Shown here: positions 8,806-17,270 of the stretch, in pieces
Numbering within the stretch: the stretch's first letter is position 1
Layout: each line of letters begins with the position of its first letter
NCBI RefSeq assembly: GCF_014705655.1
Contig: NZ_JACXIY010000001.1
Location: 124,001-188,000 of the forward strand
Source: Paenibacillus arenilitoris
Lineage (GTDB): Bacteria > Bacillota > Bacilli > Paenibacillales > Paenibacillaceae
Direction: 5' to 3'
DNA: 64,000 bases
Made by a program: the position numbers and the translations under genes
The notes under the pieces: model-generated
What the model saw: only the letters and a program-made list of their open reading frames with translations
Databases searched by the model: none
What the model was told of the DNA's origin: nothing

Positions 8806-8845
8806 GGACGAAGAGGCTCTCGCAACAGGCGGGAGTTTTCTTGCG
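8806..8845 (+). terminator. Probable terminator after the PHP gene
   Basis: GAAGAGGCTCTCGC, a short loop and GCGGGAGTTTTCTTGC form an imperfect hairpin with several wobble pairs. The segment is clearly related to the terminator at 2884-2930 (shared GACGAAGAGG and GCGGGAGT blocks) but has drifted. Confidence 0.6.
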
Positions 8846-8893
8846 TTAATAGACAAACTTGAGTCTTGTCAATTTTCGTGAAACCGCTTATAG

Positions 8894-8899
8894 TATAAT
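8894..8899 (+). promoter_or_regulatory. Probable -10 box upstream of the RpiR-type gene
   Basis: A perfect TATAAT lies 80 bases before the regulator start. No good -35 box exists at 16-18 bp; TTGTCA at 8866-8871 is 22 bp away, too far. An AT-rich stretch with ATATTTCAT directly follows and could be part of a regulator site. Confidence 0.4.
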
Positions 8900-8978
8900 T
8901 AAATATTTCATAAACATGGTTATTTTCTGGAGTAAAAAATCATAGGGTTAACGAAAAGGGGGTATCGCTTACGCAGTT

Positions 8979-9842
8979 ATGGCGATCAACGACAACGTGC
9001 TCATTAAAATCCGCGATATGAGAGACAGCTTGACCCCGGTTGAGAAAATGGTGGCCGATTACATCCTGACCAATCTGGAGGAAATTCCCCTTCTTTCCGT
9101 CAAGGAGCTGGCGAAGCTGAGCAAAACAAGCGACGCTTCGGTGCTTCGATTTTGCAAGAGCATGGGCTACGGCGGTTACCGCAATTTTATTGTAAGCGTC
9201 TCCGCCTCGCTGGGCTCGATGGATGACGAGCAAAGGGACCGATATACCGACATTCGCCCGGGCGACAGCTTATCCACGATTATCGCCAATATTTCGCTGA
9301 ACAACAGCAAGTCGATCGAAGACACGCTTAGCGTCATCGACCGGGAACAGGTCGCGCGCGCCGTGGAGGCGATCGGCAAATGCAGCCGGATCGCGTTGTT
9401 CGGAGTGGGCGCTTCGGGCCTCGTCTGCCGGGACGCGGAGCAGAAGTTTTCGCGCATCAACAAAATATGCCATGCCTACACGGACGGGCACAGCCAGCTG
9501 ACGGCGGCCACCCTGCTCGGCCATAACGACGTGGCCGTCTTTATTTCCAATTCCGGCAGCACGTCCGATATTCTGGAAGCGCTTGACATCGCCGCGAAGA
9601 ACGGCTGCACGACCGTTTCCATCACGAAGCACAGCAAGAGCGAGCTGGCGGAGAACACCGACATCGTGCTGAGCATCTCCACGCCGGAAATTACGTTCCG
9701 CAGCGGGGCAATGGGCTCGCGCATCGCGATGCTGACGGTCGTCGACATGCTGTTCGCCGGGGTGGCCAGCGCGGAATACGATCAGGTGAAGAAGTATTTA
9801 ACGAAAACGCATAACGTGCTAGCCGTCAAACATCGCAAATAA
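8979..9842 (+). CDS. RpiR/MurR-family transcriptional regulator
   Basis: The 287-residue protein has an N-terminal RpiR-type helix-turn-helix (residues about 1-80, ending ASVLRFCKSMGYGGYRNF) and a C-terminal SIS sugar-phosphate-binding domain (IALFGVGASGLVCRDAEQKF, FISNSGSTSDILEAL). It resembles MurR of the Bacillus ybb cluster, which binds MurNAc-6-phosphate and controls murQ. A purine-rich AAAAGGGGG is about 16 bases upstream of ATG 8979, a long spacing, but no other start codon is available. murQ follows after its own promoter, so this regulator most likely controls the recycling operon at 10.0-19.4 kb. Confidence 0.88.
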   Translation: MAINDNVLIKIRDMRDSLTPVEKMVADYILTNLEEIPLLSVKELAKLSKTSDASVLRFCKSMGYGGYRNFIVSVSASLGSMDDEQRDRYTDIRPGDSLSTIIANISLNNSKSIEDTLSVIDREQVARAVEAIGKCSRIALFGVGASGLVCRDAEQKFSRINKICHAYTDGHSQLTAATLLGHNDVAVFISNSGSTSDILEALDIAAKNGCTTVSITKHSKSELAENTDIVLSISTPEITFRSGAMGSRIAMLTVVDMLFAGVASAEYDQVKKYLTKTHNVLAVKHRK

Positions 9843-9851
9843 TCCATAGAA

Positions 9852-9889
9852 GCATCGGTTCAGCCTGATTGGAGGCCGCTGCTTTTTTT
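9852..9889 (+). terminator. Rho-independent terminator after the RpiR-type gene
   Basis: GCATCGGTT (9852-9860) pairs with GGCCGCTGC (9874-9882) with one mismatch and two wobbles, followed directly by seven T residues. It separates regulator transcription from the murQ promoter. Confidence 0.65.
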
Positions 9890-9927
9890 GCGCCGAACGT
9901 TGGATTAAAAAATCAAAAAATAACATC

Positions 9928-9945
9928 GAAATAAAATTATATTTC
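9928..9945. promoter_or_regulatory. Candidate RpiR-type operator at the murQ promoter
   Basis: GAAATA, six bases, TATTTC form an 18-bp inverted repeat eight bases upstream of the -35 box of the murQ promoter. AT-rich inverted repeats of this kind suit RpiR-family proteins, and the regulator is encoded immediately upstream. Assignment is inferred from position and symmetry only. Confidence 0.45.
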
Positions 9946-9953
9946 AAAATCTA

Positions 9954-9982
9954 TTGACAGAGTCGGAGGTCCCTCTTAATAT
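9954..9982 (+). promoter_or_regulatory. Sigma-A promoter of the MurNAc recycling operon
   Basis: A perfect TTGACA -35 box (9954-9959), a 17-bp spacer and TAATAT (9977-9982) as -10 box. This is the best-matching promoter in the window and lies 72 bases before murQ. Confidence 0.8.
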
Positions 9983-10053
9983 AAACATTACAAAAGCGAT
10001 GTTAGAGAATGTGACAATCATCTGACACGCTAAAGGTGGGAGATTGAAGCCGT

Positions 10054-10965
10054 ATGGATGAGCACTTTGCGGAACTGACGACGGAGAAAATCAATCCGAA
10101 CACGCAAATGATCGATGAATGCACGACGGAAGAGATGCTTGTCCTCTTCAATCGGGAGGATGCCTCGGTTCCTGCCGCGGTAGCCGCGGAAATTCCGCAA
10201 ATCGCCAAGGCGGTAGACATTCTTCATCGTCGGCTCAAGGACGGCGGCAGAATGTTTTATATAGGCGCCGGCACCTCGGGAAGATTGGGTGTACTCGACG
10301 CGTCCGAGTGTCCGCCCACCTTCGGGACGGACCCCGAGCTGGTGCAGGGGTTCATCGCGGGCGGGGATACGGCGCTGCGTACTGCAGTAGAAGGATTCGA
10401 AGACAGCGAGGAGGAGGGGATCGCGTTAATCGAGCGATGCGGGGTGACCGACAAGGATGTCGTCGTCGGCATCTCCGCCAGCGGCAGCGCCGCTTTCGTC
10501 ATCGCCGGCTTGAAGAAATCCGCCGAGATTGGAGCCGCAACGATCGGCGTCGTGAACAACAAGCGGTCGAAATTGTCGGAAATTTGCGACGTATGCATCG
10601 CTCCCGTCGTCGGGCCGGAGGTCATTATGGGCTCTACCCGGATGAAAGCGGGAACGGCGCAGAAGCTGGTGCTCAACATGCTGACGACCGGCACCATGGT
10701 GAAGCTGGGCAAGACGTACAACAATCTGATGGTCGATTTGAAGGCCAGCAACAAGAAGCTGATCGACCGGTCCGTCCGGATCATCCAGAGCGCGACGGGC
10801 TCGGATGCCCGGAAAGCGGCGGAATATTTGCATCTGGCGTCCATGAACTGCAAGCTGGCGATCATGATGATGAAGAGCGGGCTTGGCAAGCAAGAGGCGG
10901 AGCAGGCGCTCAAGGCTTGCGACGGCAGCCTGAAGGCGGCCGTTCGCATAAGCGCGGCGAAATAA
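10054..10965 (+). CDS. murQ: N-acetylmuramic acid 6-phosphate etherase
   Basis: MurQ cleaves the lactyl ether of MurNAc-6-phosphate, giving GlcNAc-6-phosphate and D-lactate in the cytoplasm. The 303-residue protein has the usual length and a SIS domain with the family signature GAGTSGRLGVLDASECPP (about residues 71-88, Glu85 the likely catalytic acid) and the second conserved block VGPEVIMGSTRMKAGTAQK. AAGGTGGGAG precedes ATG 10054 by about 11 bases. It heads an operon of importer, kinases and muramidase, so its substrate would be made by the BadF-type kinase at 18458 or by AnmK at 14353. Confidence 0.95.
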   Translation: MDEHFAELTTEKINPNTQMIDECTTEEMLVLFNREDASVPAAVAAEIPQIAKAVDILHRRLKDGGRMFYIGAGTSGRLGVLDASECPPTFGTDPELVQGFIAGGDTALRTAVEGFEDSEEEGIALIERCGVTDKDVVVGISASGSAAFVIAGLKKSAEIGAATIGVVNNKRSKLSEICDVCIAPVVGPEVIMGSTRMKAGTAQKLVLNMLTTGTMVKLGKTYNNLMVDLKASNKKLIDRSVRIIQSATGSDARKAAEYLHLASMNCKLAIMMMKSGLGKQEAEQALKACDGSLKAAVRISAAK

Positions 10966-11010
10966 AAAACCTGCGCAAGACATAACCAACGAAACCTACG
11001 GGGGAGGAAG

Positions 11011-12459
11011 ATGGTTTTGACTAACAAAATTCGCGTGTTTGCTTCTGTATTGGCACTAACGGTATCGCTCTCGGCCTTATCCGCATGTTCATCCGGCAAT
11101 AACGGCGGCAACGGCCCGGGCGCTTCGGCGTCGAACGACCCGGGCGCGGCGGTGGATGCCAAGGACACGATTACGGCGCTCCTGCCGCCGGTATCGGCCA
11201 ACTACCAAAGCAATTTCGATCAGATGGAAACGGACTTTAACAAGCTTTATCCCAATTTGACGCTGCAGATCGAACCGGCCAGCTGGGAGGATATTACGCA
11301 GAAGCTCGATACGCAGGTGAACGCGGGCAGCCCGCCTGACATCGCGTTTATCGGCTCGGACGGCATTTCCAAATACGTCGAGCAAGGCATGCTGATGGAC
11401 ATTACGGCGGAGGCGACTTCGGACATAATCGGCGACTTCGACCCGGTGCCGCTGGATTATATGAAGAACGGCTCCGGCCTGTACGGCTTCCCGGCTTACA
11501 TGTCGATCCATGCGCTTGGCGGCAACAAGCAGTTTCTGGAGGAAGCCGGCATCGACTGGAAGAGCGTTCAGCAGAACGGCTGGACGTACGGGGAGTTCCG
11601 CGAAGCGATCAAGATGGGCGTCGTGTCGAGCGGCGGCGCGACGTCGCGTTACGGCTTCGTATTCGCGACTTCCGGCGTAACGGCGAAGGACTACCTGAAC
11701 ATCCTGATCAAGAACGCGGGCATGCCCGCGGCATTCGATAAGGACCTGAAATACGCTTACACGAGCCAAAACTATCTCGGCGTGCTGAAAGCGGTGCGCG
11801 AGCTGATCGACGACGGCTCGATGCCGAAGGAGCTGAGCTCGGTCGATGCCGGCAAGCGCTGGAACATGTTCCTGACCGGTCAAACGATGATTACGGGCAA
11901 AGGGCTTGCGACGTTCGAAAATTCGGCGAAAACGAACAACAAAAAAATCGAAGCGGCCGACGGAGCGGTCGAGGGCAGCATTCCGGTCGATTACGTCGTC
12001 CTTCCGGTTCCGACGTTCGCCGGCGCCGATCCGGTGGCAAGCGCGGCGGTAGACGGCTACGTGACGTTCCGCGGCAAAAAAGAGCCGACGGAGGAGCATA
12101 AAGCAAACGTGGCGAAGGCGGCCTATTTCCTTGCGAGCGGCAAAATCGCGGCAACGACGAACACCGAGCTGCTGGTCGAACAAATTACCGACTCCGGCAG
12201 AGCGGCCGCCGAGAGCCTGACCGTGGAACGCGACCCGGACAACGCCGCGGCGTCGCAGCGCCTGCAGTCCATTGCCTCCCCCGCCCGTCCGGATATTCCG
12301 GCCGAACTCGGAGCGGAAGCGATCAAGCTCGAAGACGAGGTCATCATTCCGAAATTCCAGGCGCTGCTCGCGGACGAGATTACGCCGGAGGAAATGTTCG
12401 AAGCCTTGAAGAAAGCGGCCGTCGAAGCGTTCGGGGAAGACGGCGTCGTTACGGAATAA
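11011..12459 (+). CDS. ABC transporter substrate-binding lipoprotein (probably for cell-wall sugars)
   Basis: The 482-residue product carries a lipoprotein signal (lipobox ALSAC, Cys about residue 26) followed by a Gly/Asn-rich linker and a family-1 solute-binding domain. ATG 11011 is only three bases from GGAGG; TTG 11017 is nine bases away and is an equally good start. The gene sits between murQ and two permeases, so its ligand is probably MurNAc, a MurNAc-GlcNAc disaccharide or muropeptide fragment. That assignment comes from context; the binding domain alone does not reveal the ligand. Confidence 0.88.
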   Translation: MVLTNKIRVFASVLALTVSLSALSACSSGNNGGNGPGASASNDPGAAVDAKDTITALLPPVSANYQSNFDQMETDFNKLYPNLTLQIEPASWEDITQKLDTQVNAGSPPDIAFIGSDGISKYVEQGMLMDITAEATSDIIGDFDPVPLDYMKNGSGLYGFPAYMSIHALGGNKQFLEEAGIDWKSVQQNGWTYGEFREAIKMGVVSSGGATSRYGFVFATSGVTAKDYLNILIKNAGMPAAFDKDLKYAYTSQNYLGVLKAVRELIDDGSMPKELSSVDAGKRWNMFLTGQTMITGKGLATFENSAKTNNKKIEAADGAVEGSIPVDYVVLPVPTFAGADPVASAAVDGYVTFRGKKEPTEEHKANVAKAAYFLASGKIAATTNTELLVEQITDSGRAAAESLTVERDPDNAAASQRLQSIASPARPDIPAELGAEAIKLEDEVIIPKFQALLADEITPEEMFEALKKAAVEAFGEDGVVTE

Positions 12460-12467
12460 GCAGCGAT

Positions 12468-12503
12468 CGGATAGCCGCGCGGGCATTGCCTTGCGGCTAT
12501 CCG
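12468..12503 (+). other. Intercistronic hairpin between binding protein and permease genes
   Basis: CGGATAGCCGC and GCGGCTATCCG pair perfectly over 11 bp around a 14-base loop. There is no T tract, so it is more likely an mRNA-stabilising or processing element that favours the binding-protein message than a terminator. A smaller stem (CCCGGT/ACCGGG, 12519-12538) follows. Confidence 0.6.
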
Positions 12504-12558
12504 GCCTCATCAAGCTTGCCCGGTACCGGAGAACCGGGTTTGAAGAGAGGAGTCCGGC

Positions 12559-13464
12559 ATGATGGCTCGGTTGGCAAGGATAGTCAAGAAACGAATAGTT
12601 AGCGGTGACGGAGGTTGGGCTTACGCGTTTATCGCGGTTGCGCTGGTCGTGTTCGCGCTTTTTACGGCGTACCCGGTCATCCACGCGTTTATGATCAGCT
12701 TTCAGGAATACAAGCCGCTCGGTTCGACCTACGTCGGCTTCGATAATTACGTCCATTCGTTCGAAGACGAGTTGTTCTGGAAATCGATCAAAAACACGAT
12801 CGTTTATACGGCGCTGACGGTACCGGTTAACCTGCTCTTGTCCTTTGGCGTGGCGATTCTCATCCTGCCTCTGAAAAAATGGCTTCAAACGTCGTTTAAA
12901 GCCGTGTATTACTTGCCCGCCGTCGCTTCGGGCGTAGCGCTGTCCGTCGTATGGCTGTGGATATTCGATCCGCTGCAGTCGGGCATCCTGAACCAGGCGG
13001 CAGCCTTCTTCGGAATCGGCAATCAGAACTGGCTTGGCACCAGCGCGACATCGATGTTCTCGCTCGTCCTGATGGCGTGGCTGTCCAGCCACGGTACAAG
13101 CATTATCATTTACTTGGCCGCTTTGATCGGCATCGATAACAGCTATTACGAAGCGGCGGAGCTTGACGGCGCGTCCTTCTTCCAGAAGCTGTCGTACATC
13201 GTCATTCCGTTTATGAAACCAACGACATTGTTCCTGCTGGTTACGGGCATTATCGGCTCCTTCCAGGTGTTCCAGAATGCGTACCTGATGACCGGCGGCG
13301 GGCCGGACAACGCGACGACGATGGTCGGCCTGCTTATTTTCAACAATGCGTTCAAATATTTCGAGTTCGGCGAAGCGTCCGCGCAAGCGCTAATCTTAAC
13401 GGTCATTATTGCCATCATCTCTTTTATCCAATTCAAATTCCTTGGCAATGACGTGGAATATTAA
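12559..13464 (+). CDS. Sugar ABC transporter permease (MalF type)
   Basis: A 301-residue protein with six predicted membrane segments and the EAA loop YYEAAELDGASFFQKL (about residues 195-210). AGGAG lies six bases before ATG 12559. Forms the import channel with the next gene for the lipoprotein at 11011. Confidence 0.9.
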   Translation: MMARLARIVKKRIVSGDGGWAYAFIAVALVVFALFTAYPVIHAFMISFQEYKPLGSTYVGFDNYVHSFEDELFWKSIKNTIVYTALTVPVNLLLSFGVAILILPLKKWLQTSFKAVYYLPAVASGVALSVVWLWIFDPLQSGILNQAAAFFGIGNQNWLGTSATSMFSLVLMAWLSSHGTSIIIYLAALIGIDNSYYEAAELDGASFFQKLSYIVIPFMKPTTLFLLVTGIIGSFQVFQNAYLMTGGGPDNATTMVGLLIFNNAFKYFEFGEASAQALILTVIIAIISFIQFKFLGNDVEY

Positions 13465-13482
13465 GGGGAGGGGAGAGACGGC

Positions 13483-14343
13483 ATGGCCTTGTTCAAACGG
13501 CATACGAATCGCAAATCGATTCTGTACATCCGCAACGGAATCATTATCATCGTCTTGCTCGCATTCGCGCTGGCCACCCTTTTTCCGATTTACTTCATGA
13601 TCATCTCCTCGTTCGGCGATCCGATCGAGGCGGGCGCGGCCAGCTATACGTTATGGCCCGACAAGTTTACGCTGGCGTCCTACAAATTTTTCTTCGATTA
13701 TAGCGAGCATTCCTACCGCTGGCTGATCAACTCGTTCGTCGTGGCGGCCTGCGTGACGGTATCGAACGTCCTGTTCGCAAGCCTCGCGGGTTACGCGTTC
13801 TCCAAGATCCGATTCCGGGGCCGCAGCGTTCTGTTCGCCGTCCTGCTGTGCGCCATGATGATTCCTTACCAGGTGACGCAGGTTCCGCTCTACATTCTGA
13901 TCGTCAATATTTTTCAGATCGAAAATACGTATGCCGCGCTTATTGCGCCAAGCCTCGTGACGGTGTACAACATCTTCCTGGCGAAGCAGTTCATCTCCTC
14001 CATTCCGACGGAAATAATCGAAAGCGCCAAGGTGGAAGGCTGCAGCCAGTGGAAGATTTACGCCAAAATCATCCTGCCGCTTTCCAAAACCGTCATGGCC
14101 GTCATGGCGATTCTGACTTTCATGGAAAGCTGGAACACGTTCTTCTGGCCGTTCCTCGTCACGAATACGATGGAGATGCAAACGATCCAGGTCGGCTTGA
14201 AAAATTTCCGGTTCGCCAATACGACCTACTTCGCGCCGATGATGGCCGGAGCGACGATATCGGCCGTACCGATGTTCATTCTGTTCTTTAGCCTGCAAAA
14301 ATATTTCCTCGAAGGCGTTACCGTCGGAGCGGTGAAAGGATAG
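13483..14343 (+). CDS. Carbohydrate ABC transporter permease (MalG type)
   Basis: A 286-residue multi-spanning protein with the EAA loop IIESAKVEGCSQWKIY (about residues 180-195), where the usual Asp-Gly is Glu-Gly, and a C-terminal FLEGVTVGAVKG tail. A purine-rich AGGGGAGGGGAG ribosome site precedes ATG 13483. Second channel subunit of the putative MurNAc/muropeptide importer; the following kinase gene begins 9 bases after its stop. Confidence 0.9.
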   Translation: MALFKRHTNRKSILYIRNGIIIIVLLAFALATLFPIYFMIISSFGDPIEAGAASYTLWPDKFTLASYKFFFDYSEHSYRWLINSFVVAACVTVSNVLFASLAGYAFSKIRFRGRSVLFAVLLCAMMIPYQVTQVPLYILIVNIFQIENTYAALIAPSLVTVYNIFLAKQFISSIPTEIIESAKVEGCSQWKIYAKIILPLSKTVMAVMAILTFMESWNTFFWPFLVTNTMEMQTIQVGLKNFRFANTTYFAPMMAGATISAVPMFILFFSLQKYFLEGVTVGAVKG

Positions 14344-14352
14344 GTGGCGGAC

Positions 14353-15564
14353 ATGGATCATGCCAGCCGCAGCTTGCGGCGTTACGCGGTCGGCCTTATG
14401 TCGGGAACGTCCGCGGACGGCATCGACGCGGCTGTCGTCGCGATCGAAGACGGCCCCGGCGCGAGGCTCCGGGCGGAGCTGATCGCCTTCGAGAACCGGC
14501 CTTACCCGGCGGCTGTCAGAGAGGAACTATTCGCGCTGTTCGATCCGCGGCGGGCAACGGTCGACCGGGTCGGCCGGATGAACGTCCTGCTCGGCGAATT
14601 GTACGCCGAAGCGGCGCTGTCGGTCATTGCCGCCGCTGGGCTGTCGCGCGCGGGCATCGCCGTAGTCGGCTCGCACGGCCAGACGATATGGCATGCGCCG
14701 GAGACGGAGCGCGCGTTCGGTTACGACATCTCCTTCACGGTGCAGATCGGCGAAGGAGCGGTGATCGCCGCCCGCACGGGAATCCCGTGCGTATCCGACT
14801 TCCGCGTCGCCGACATGGCCGCCCGGGGCCAAGGCGCCCCGCTCGTCCCGTTCACCGAATATTTGCTGTACGGGGAGCGGGGGCGTACGCTGCTGCTGCA
14901 AAACATCGGCGGCATCGGCAATATGACGGTGCTTCCGGCCGGCGGCTCCGCGGATCAAGTATTCGCCTTCGACACCGGCCCGGGCAACATGCTGATCGAC
15001 GGCCTGGCATCGAGGCTTTATCCGGGGCTTGCGATGGATAAAGACGGCGCGCTTGCCCGCCAAGGCGTGGCGAACGAAGCGCTGCTCGAGGAGCTGCGGC
15101 GGGAGCCTTATTACGGGCTGCCTTTGCCGAAGACGACGGGGCGGGAGCGGTTCGGCGCTCCTTACACCGATAAGCTGCTCGCGTACGGGGCGGAGCACGG
15201 CGTATCCGGCGTCGACCTGATCGCGTCGGTTACGCAGCTGACCGCGTGGTCCATCGGCGACGCGTACCGGCGTTACGTGCGCGACCGTTACGCGGCTGAG
15301 GTTCTGATCGTCGGCGGGGGAGGCAGCTACAACCCGGTGCTGATGGACTTTCTGAAGCGGGAAATGGAGCCGCTCGGCGTGATCGTGCAGACGCAGGAGG
15401 AGGTCGGCGGCAGCAGCGATGCGAAGGAAGCGGTCGCTTTCGCGCTGCTTGCCGACTACGCGATCGCGGGGCGGCCGAACAATTTGCCGTCCGTGACGGG
15501 AGCCGGGCGCCCCGTCGTCATGGGCAAAATATCGTATTCATTCCGACCGCCCGTCGGCGGCTAA
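14353..15564 (+). CDS. anmK: 1,6-anhydro-N-acetylmuramic acid kinase
   Basis: AnmK opens the 1,6-anhydro ring and phosphorylates anhydro-MurNAc with ATP, giving MurNAc-6-phosphate for MurQ. The product (403 residues from ATG 14353) has the N-terminal signature GLMSGTSADGIDAAVV, the GQTIWH and FDTGPGNMLIDG motifs and the C-terminal GGGGSYNPVLM nucleotide-binding loop. The frame extends to GTG 14344, but ATG 14353 has GGATAGGTGG at good spacing. Gram-positive bacteria do not normally make anhydro-muropeptides themselves, so this suggests use of fragments from other bacteria or from lytic transglycosylases. Confidence 0.93.
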   Translation: MDHASRSLRRYAVGLMSGTSADGIDAAVVAIEDGPGARLRAELIAFENRPYPAAVREELFALFDPRRATVDRVGRMNVLLGELYAEAALSVIAAAGLSRAGIAVVGSHGQTIWHAPETERAFGYDISFTVQIGEGAVIAARTGIPCVSDFRVADMAARGQGAPLVPFTEYLLYGERGRTLLLQNIGGIGNMTVLPAGGSADQVFAFDTGPGNMLIDGLASRLYPGLAMDKDGALARQGVANEALLEELRREPYYGLPLPKTTGRERFGAPYTDKLLAYGAEHGVSGVDLIASVTQLTAWSIGDAYRRYVRDRYAAEVLIVGGGGSYNPVLMDFLKREMEPLGVIVQTQEEVGGSSDAKEAVAFALLADYAIAGRPNNLPSVTGAGRPVVMGKISYSFRPPVGG

Positions 15565-15576
15565 CGAATCGAGGCG

Positions 15577-16557
15577 ATGGAGATGGTTGTCGAAGCTTGG
15601 GATGAGCGTTACGCGAGAGGCGTAATCGCGTTATGGAACGAGGAAGCCGTCCGGGACGGCTACAAGGAGCTGGACGCGGACAGCTTCAATCGGATTTTCA
15701 CGGGCAATCCGTACTTCGACCCCGGGGCGGCGTTCGTGTGGCTTGACGGACGGGACGTGGCCGGCTTTGCATGCGGCTGCACGGGCGACGATCTGCCATT
15801 GGGCGACAAGGCCGGGTATATTACCTGCATCGTGCTGCGGCAGGGACATGCGACTGCCGCGAATTATAGAAGTCTGCTTGACGCGCTTGAGGCTCGATTC
15901 GCCGAGCTGGGCAAGACGCAGGCCGACGTATTGTTTTTTAACCCGATGCAGCTGCCTTGGTACATCCCGGATACGCCAGGCCACGAGCATAACAACGCGC
16001 CGGGCGTGCCGGTCGGCAGCGGGCTTCACCGGTTTCTGCTGGATGAAGGGTATGCGGAGCGGGCGGTGGAGCAGGCCATGTATTTGGAGTTGTCCGGCTT
16101 TGCCCCTCCGGAGGATATCCGGCTGAAGGAAACGGCGGCCTCCGAGCAAGGCTACGCGGTCGGCGTATTCGCCTCCGGCGAGGTCGGCGGCATCGCCGAA
16201 ATGCTGGACGGCCTCGGCAATCCGCTCTGGACGGAGGAGATTGCTCGTTGCGCGGCGGAGGGGACCCCGGTCGTATACGCGGCCAAGGACGGCCTGGCGG
16301 CCGGCTTTGCCGGGCCGGTCATCCGCCAGCCGAACGGGTGGGGCTACTTCGCCGGCATCGGCGTCCATCCGGACCATGAAGGGCACGGTCTCGGAACACT
16401 GTTGTTTTTTAAGCTGTGCGAAGCATTTCGCGCGATCGGAACGCCTTATATGTCTTTATACACGGGAAGCGCGAACCCGGCCGCCCGCATTTACGAGAAG
16501 GCCGGATTCCGTACCGTCAAACATTTTGCCGTCATGCGGAAGGAGCTGTTCAAATGA
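15577..16557 (+). CDS. GNAT-family N-acetyltransferase, two-domain
   Basis: The 326-residue protein contains two GNAT-like folds. The N-terminal half (about 1-150) is degenerate; the C-terminal half (about 180-326) has the acetyl-CoA loop GVHPDHEGHGLGTLLF and ends with the standard ARIYEKAGFR helix. ATG 15577 and ATG 15583 are both possible; the second has better spacing to GAGG. The Bacillus muropeptide cluster also encodes an acetyltransferase (YbbJ), so acetylation of an amino sugar is a reasonable guess. The stop codon overlaps the start of the next gene. Confidence 0.85.
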   Translation: MEMVVEAWDERYARGVIALWNEEAVRDGYKELDADSFNRIFTGNPYFDPGAAFVWLDGRDVAGFACGCTGDDLPLGDKAGYITCIVLRQGHATAANYRSLLDALEARFAELGKTQADVLFFNPMQLPWYIPDTPGHEHNNAPGVPVGSGLHRFLLDEGYAERAVEQAMYLELSGFAPPEDIRLKETAASEQGYAVGVFASGEVGGIAEMLDGLGNPLWTEEIARCAAEGTPVVYAAKDGLAAGFAGPVIRQPNGWGYFAGIGVHPDHEGHGLGTLLFFKLCEAFRAIGTPYMSLYTGSANPAARIYEKAGFRTVKHFAVMRKELFK

Positions 16558-17258
16558 ACGTTGAAAAACAAACGATACTCGCGATCGGCGGGCATGTCGG
16601 CGATATGGAGCTGACGGCGGGCGGCGTTCTCGCCGGCCATTCGTTGCGAGGGGACCGCATCGTCACGCTGGCGCTGACGGCGGGCGAGCGAGGCGCGCCG
16701 GCCGGCCGCGAGGTCGGCGAATACCGCGAGCAGAAGGTGCGGGAGGCGAAGGAATTCGCCGAATTGCTGGGCGGGACCGCTATCGTATTCGATACCCCGG
16801 ACGGCGAGCTGCTTAATAACGAGGAGAATCGTCTCCAGGTATGCGACGTGATCCGGGAAGCGAAGCCGAACGCGATCATTACGCATTTTAAAAGCAGCAT
16901 GCACAAGGACCACGACACGACGCATCGGATCGTGACCGACGCGCGGTATTACGCGGCGCTCGGGCCGCTCAAGCGAGAGCTGCCCGCGCATTTCGCCTCC
17001 AGGCTTTATTACGCCGAGAACTGGGAAGACGCGGTCGATTACAAGCCGTACGTCTACGTCGATTTCGACCAGGCGGCCTTTGACCTGTGGGTGGAGGCGG
17101 TATCCAGGCACTGGTTCGTTACGGGGAGCCCATCGTTCCCTTATCTCGAGTACTACAAGCATCTCGCCCGGGTTCGCGGCATCGAAGCGCGCAAGTTGTA
17201 CGCGGAGACGTTCATGGTTCCGCCGGAAACGCTGCGCGTGCTGAAGTCCGAGCTGTAG
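16554..17258 (+). CDS. PIG-L family deacetylase
   Basis: ATG 16554 overlaps the previous stop (ATGA) and has AAGGAG eight bases upstream; the frame extends further upstream without a better start. The 234-residue protein follows the PIG-L/LmbE pattern: a Rossmann-like start ILAIGGHVGDMEL replacing the common HPDDE motif (His14, Asp17), and HKDHDTTH as the second metal-binding block. PIG-L enzymes are zinc deacetylases of GlcNAc-containing compounds such as bacillithiol precursor. In this operon it may deacetylate an imported GlcNAc or MurNAc derivative; the exact substrate cannot be read. Confidence 0.82.
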   Translation: MNVEKQTILAIGGHVGDMELTAGGVLAGHSLRGDRIVTLALTAGERGAPAGREVGEYREQKVREAKEFAELLGGTAIVFDTPDGELLNNEENRLQVCDVIREAKPNAIITHFKSSMHKDHDTTHRIVTDARYYAALGPLKRELPAHFASRLYYAENWEDAVDYKPYVYVDFDQAAFDLWVEAVSRHWFVTGSPSFPYLEYYKHLARVRGIEARKLYAETFMVPPETLRVLKSEL

Positions 17259-17270
17259 GAGGGCGGGGCC

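Noticed and set aside
8866-8899. TTGTCA/TATAAT as promoter of the RpiR-type gene
   Set aside because: The spacer is 22 bp, too long for sigma-A; only the -10 box was kept at low confidence.
11089-13386. 765-codon open frame on the minus strand
   Set aside because: It is fully antisense to a binding protein and a permease with clear domains; GC-rich codon use creates long open antisense frames. The translated product is Arg/His-rich without recognisable motif.
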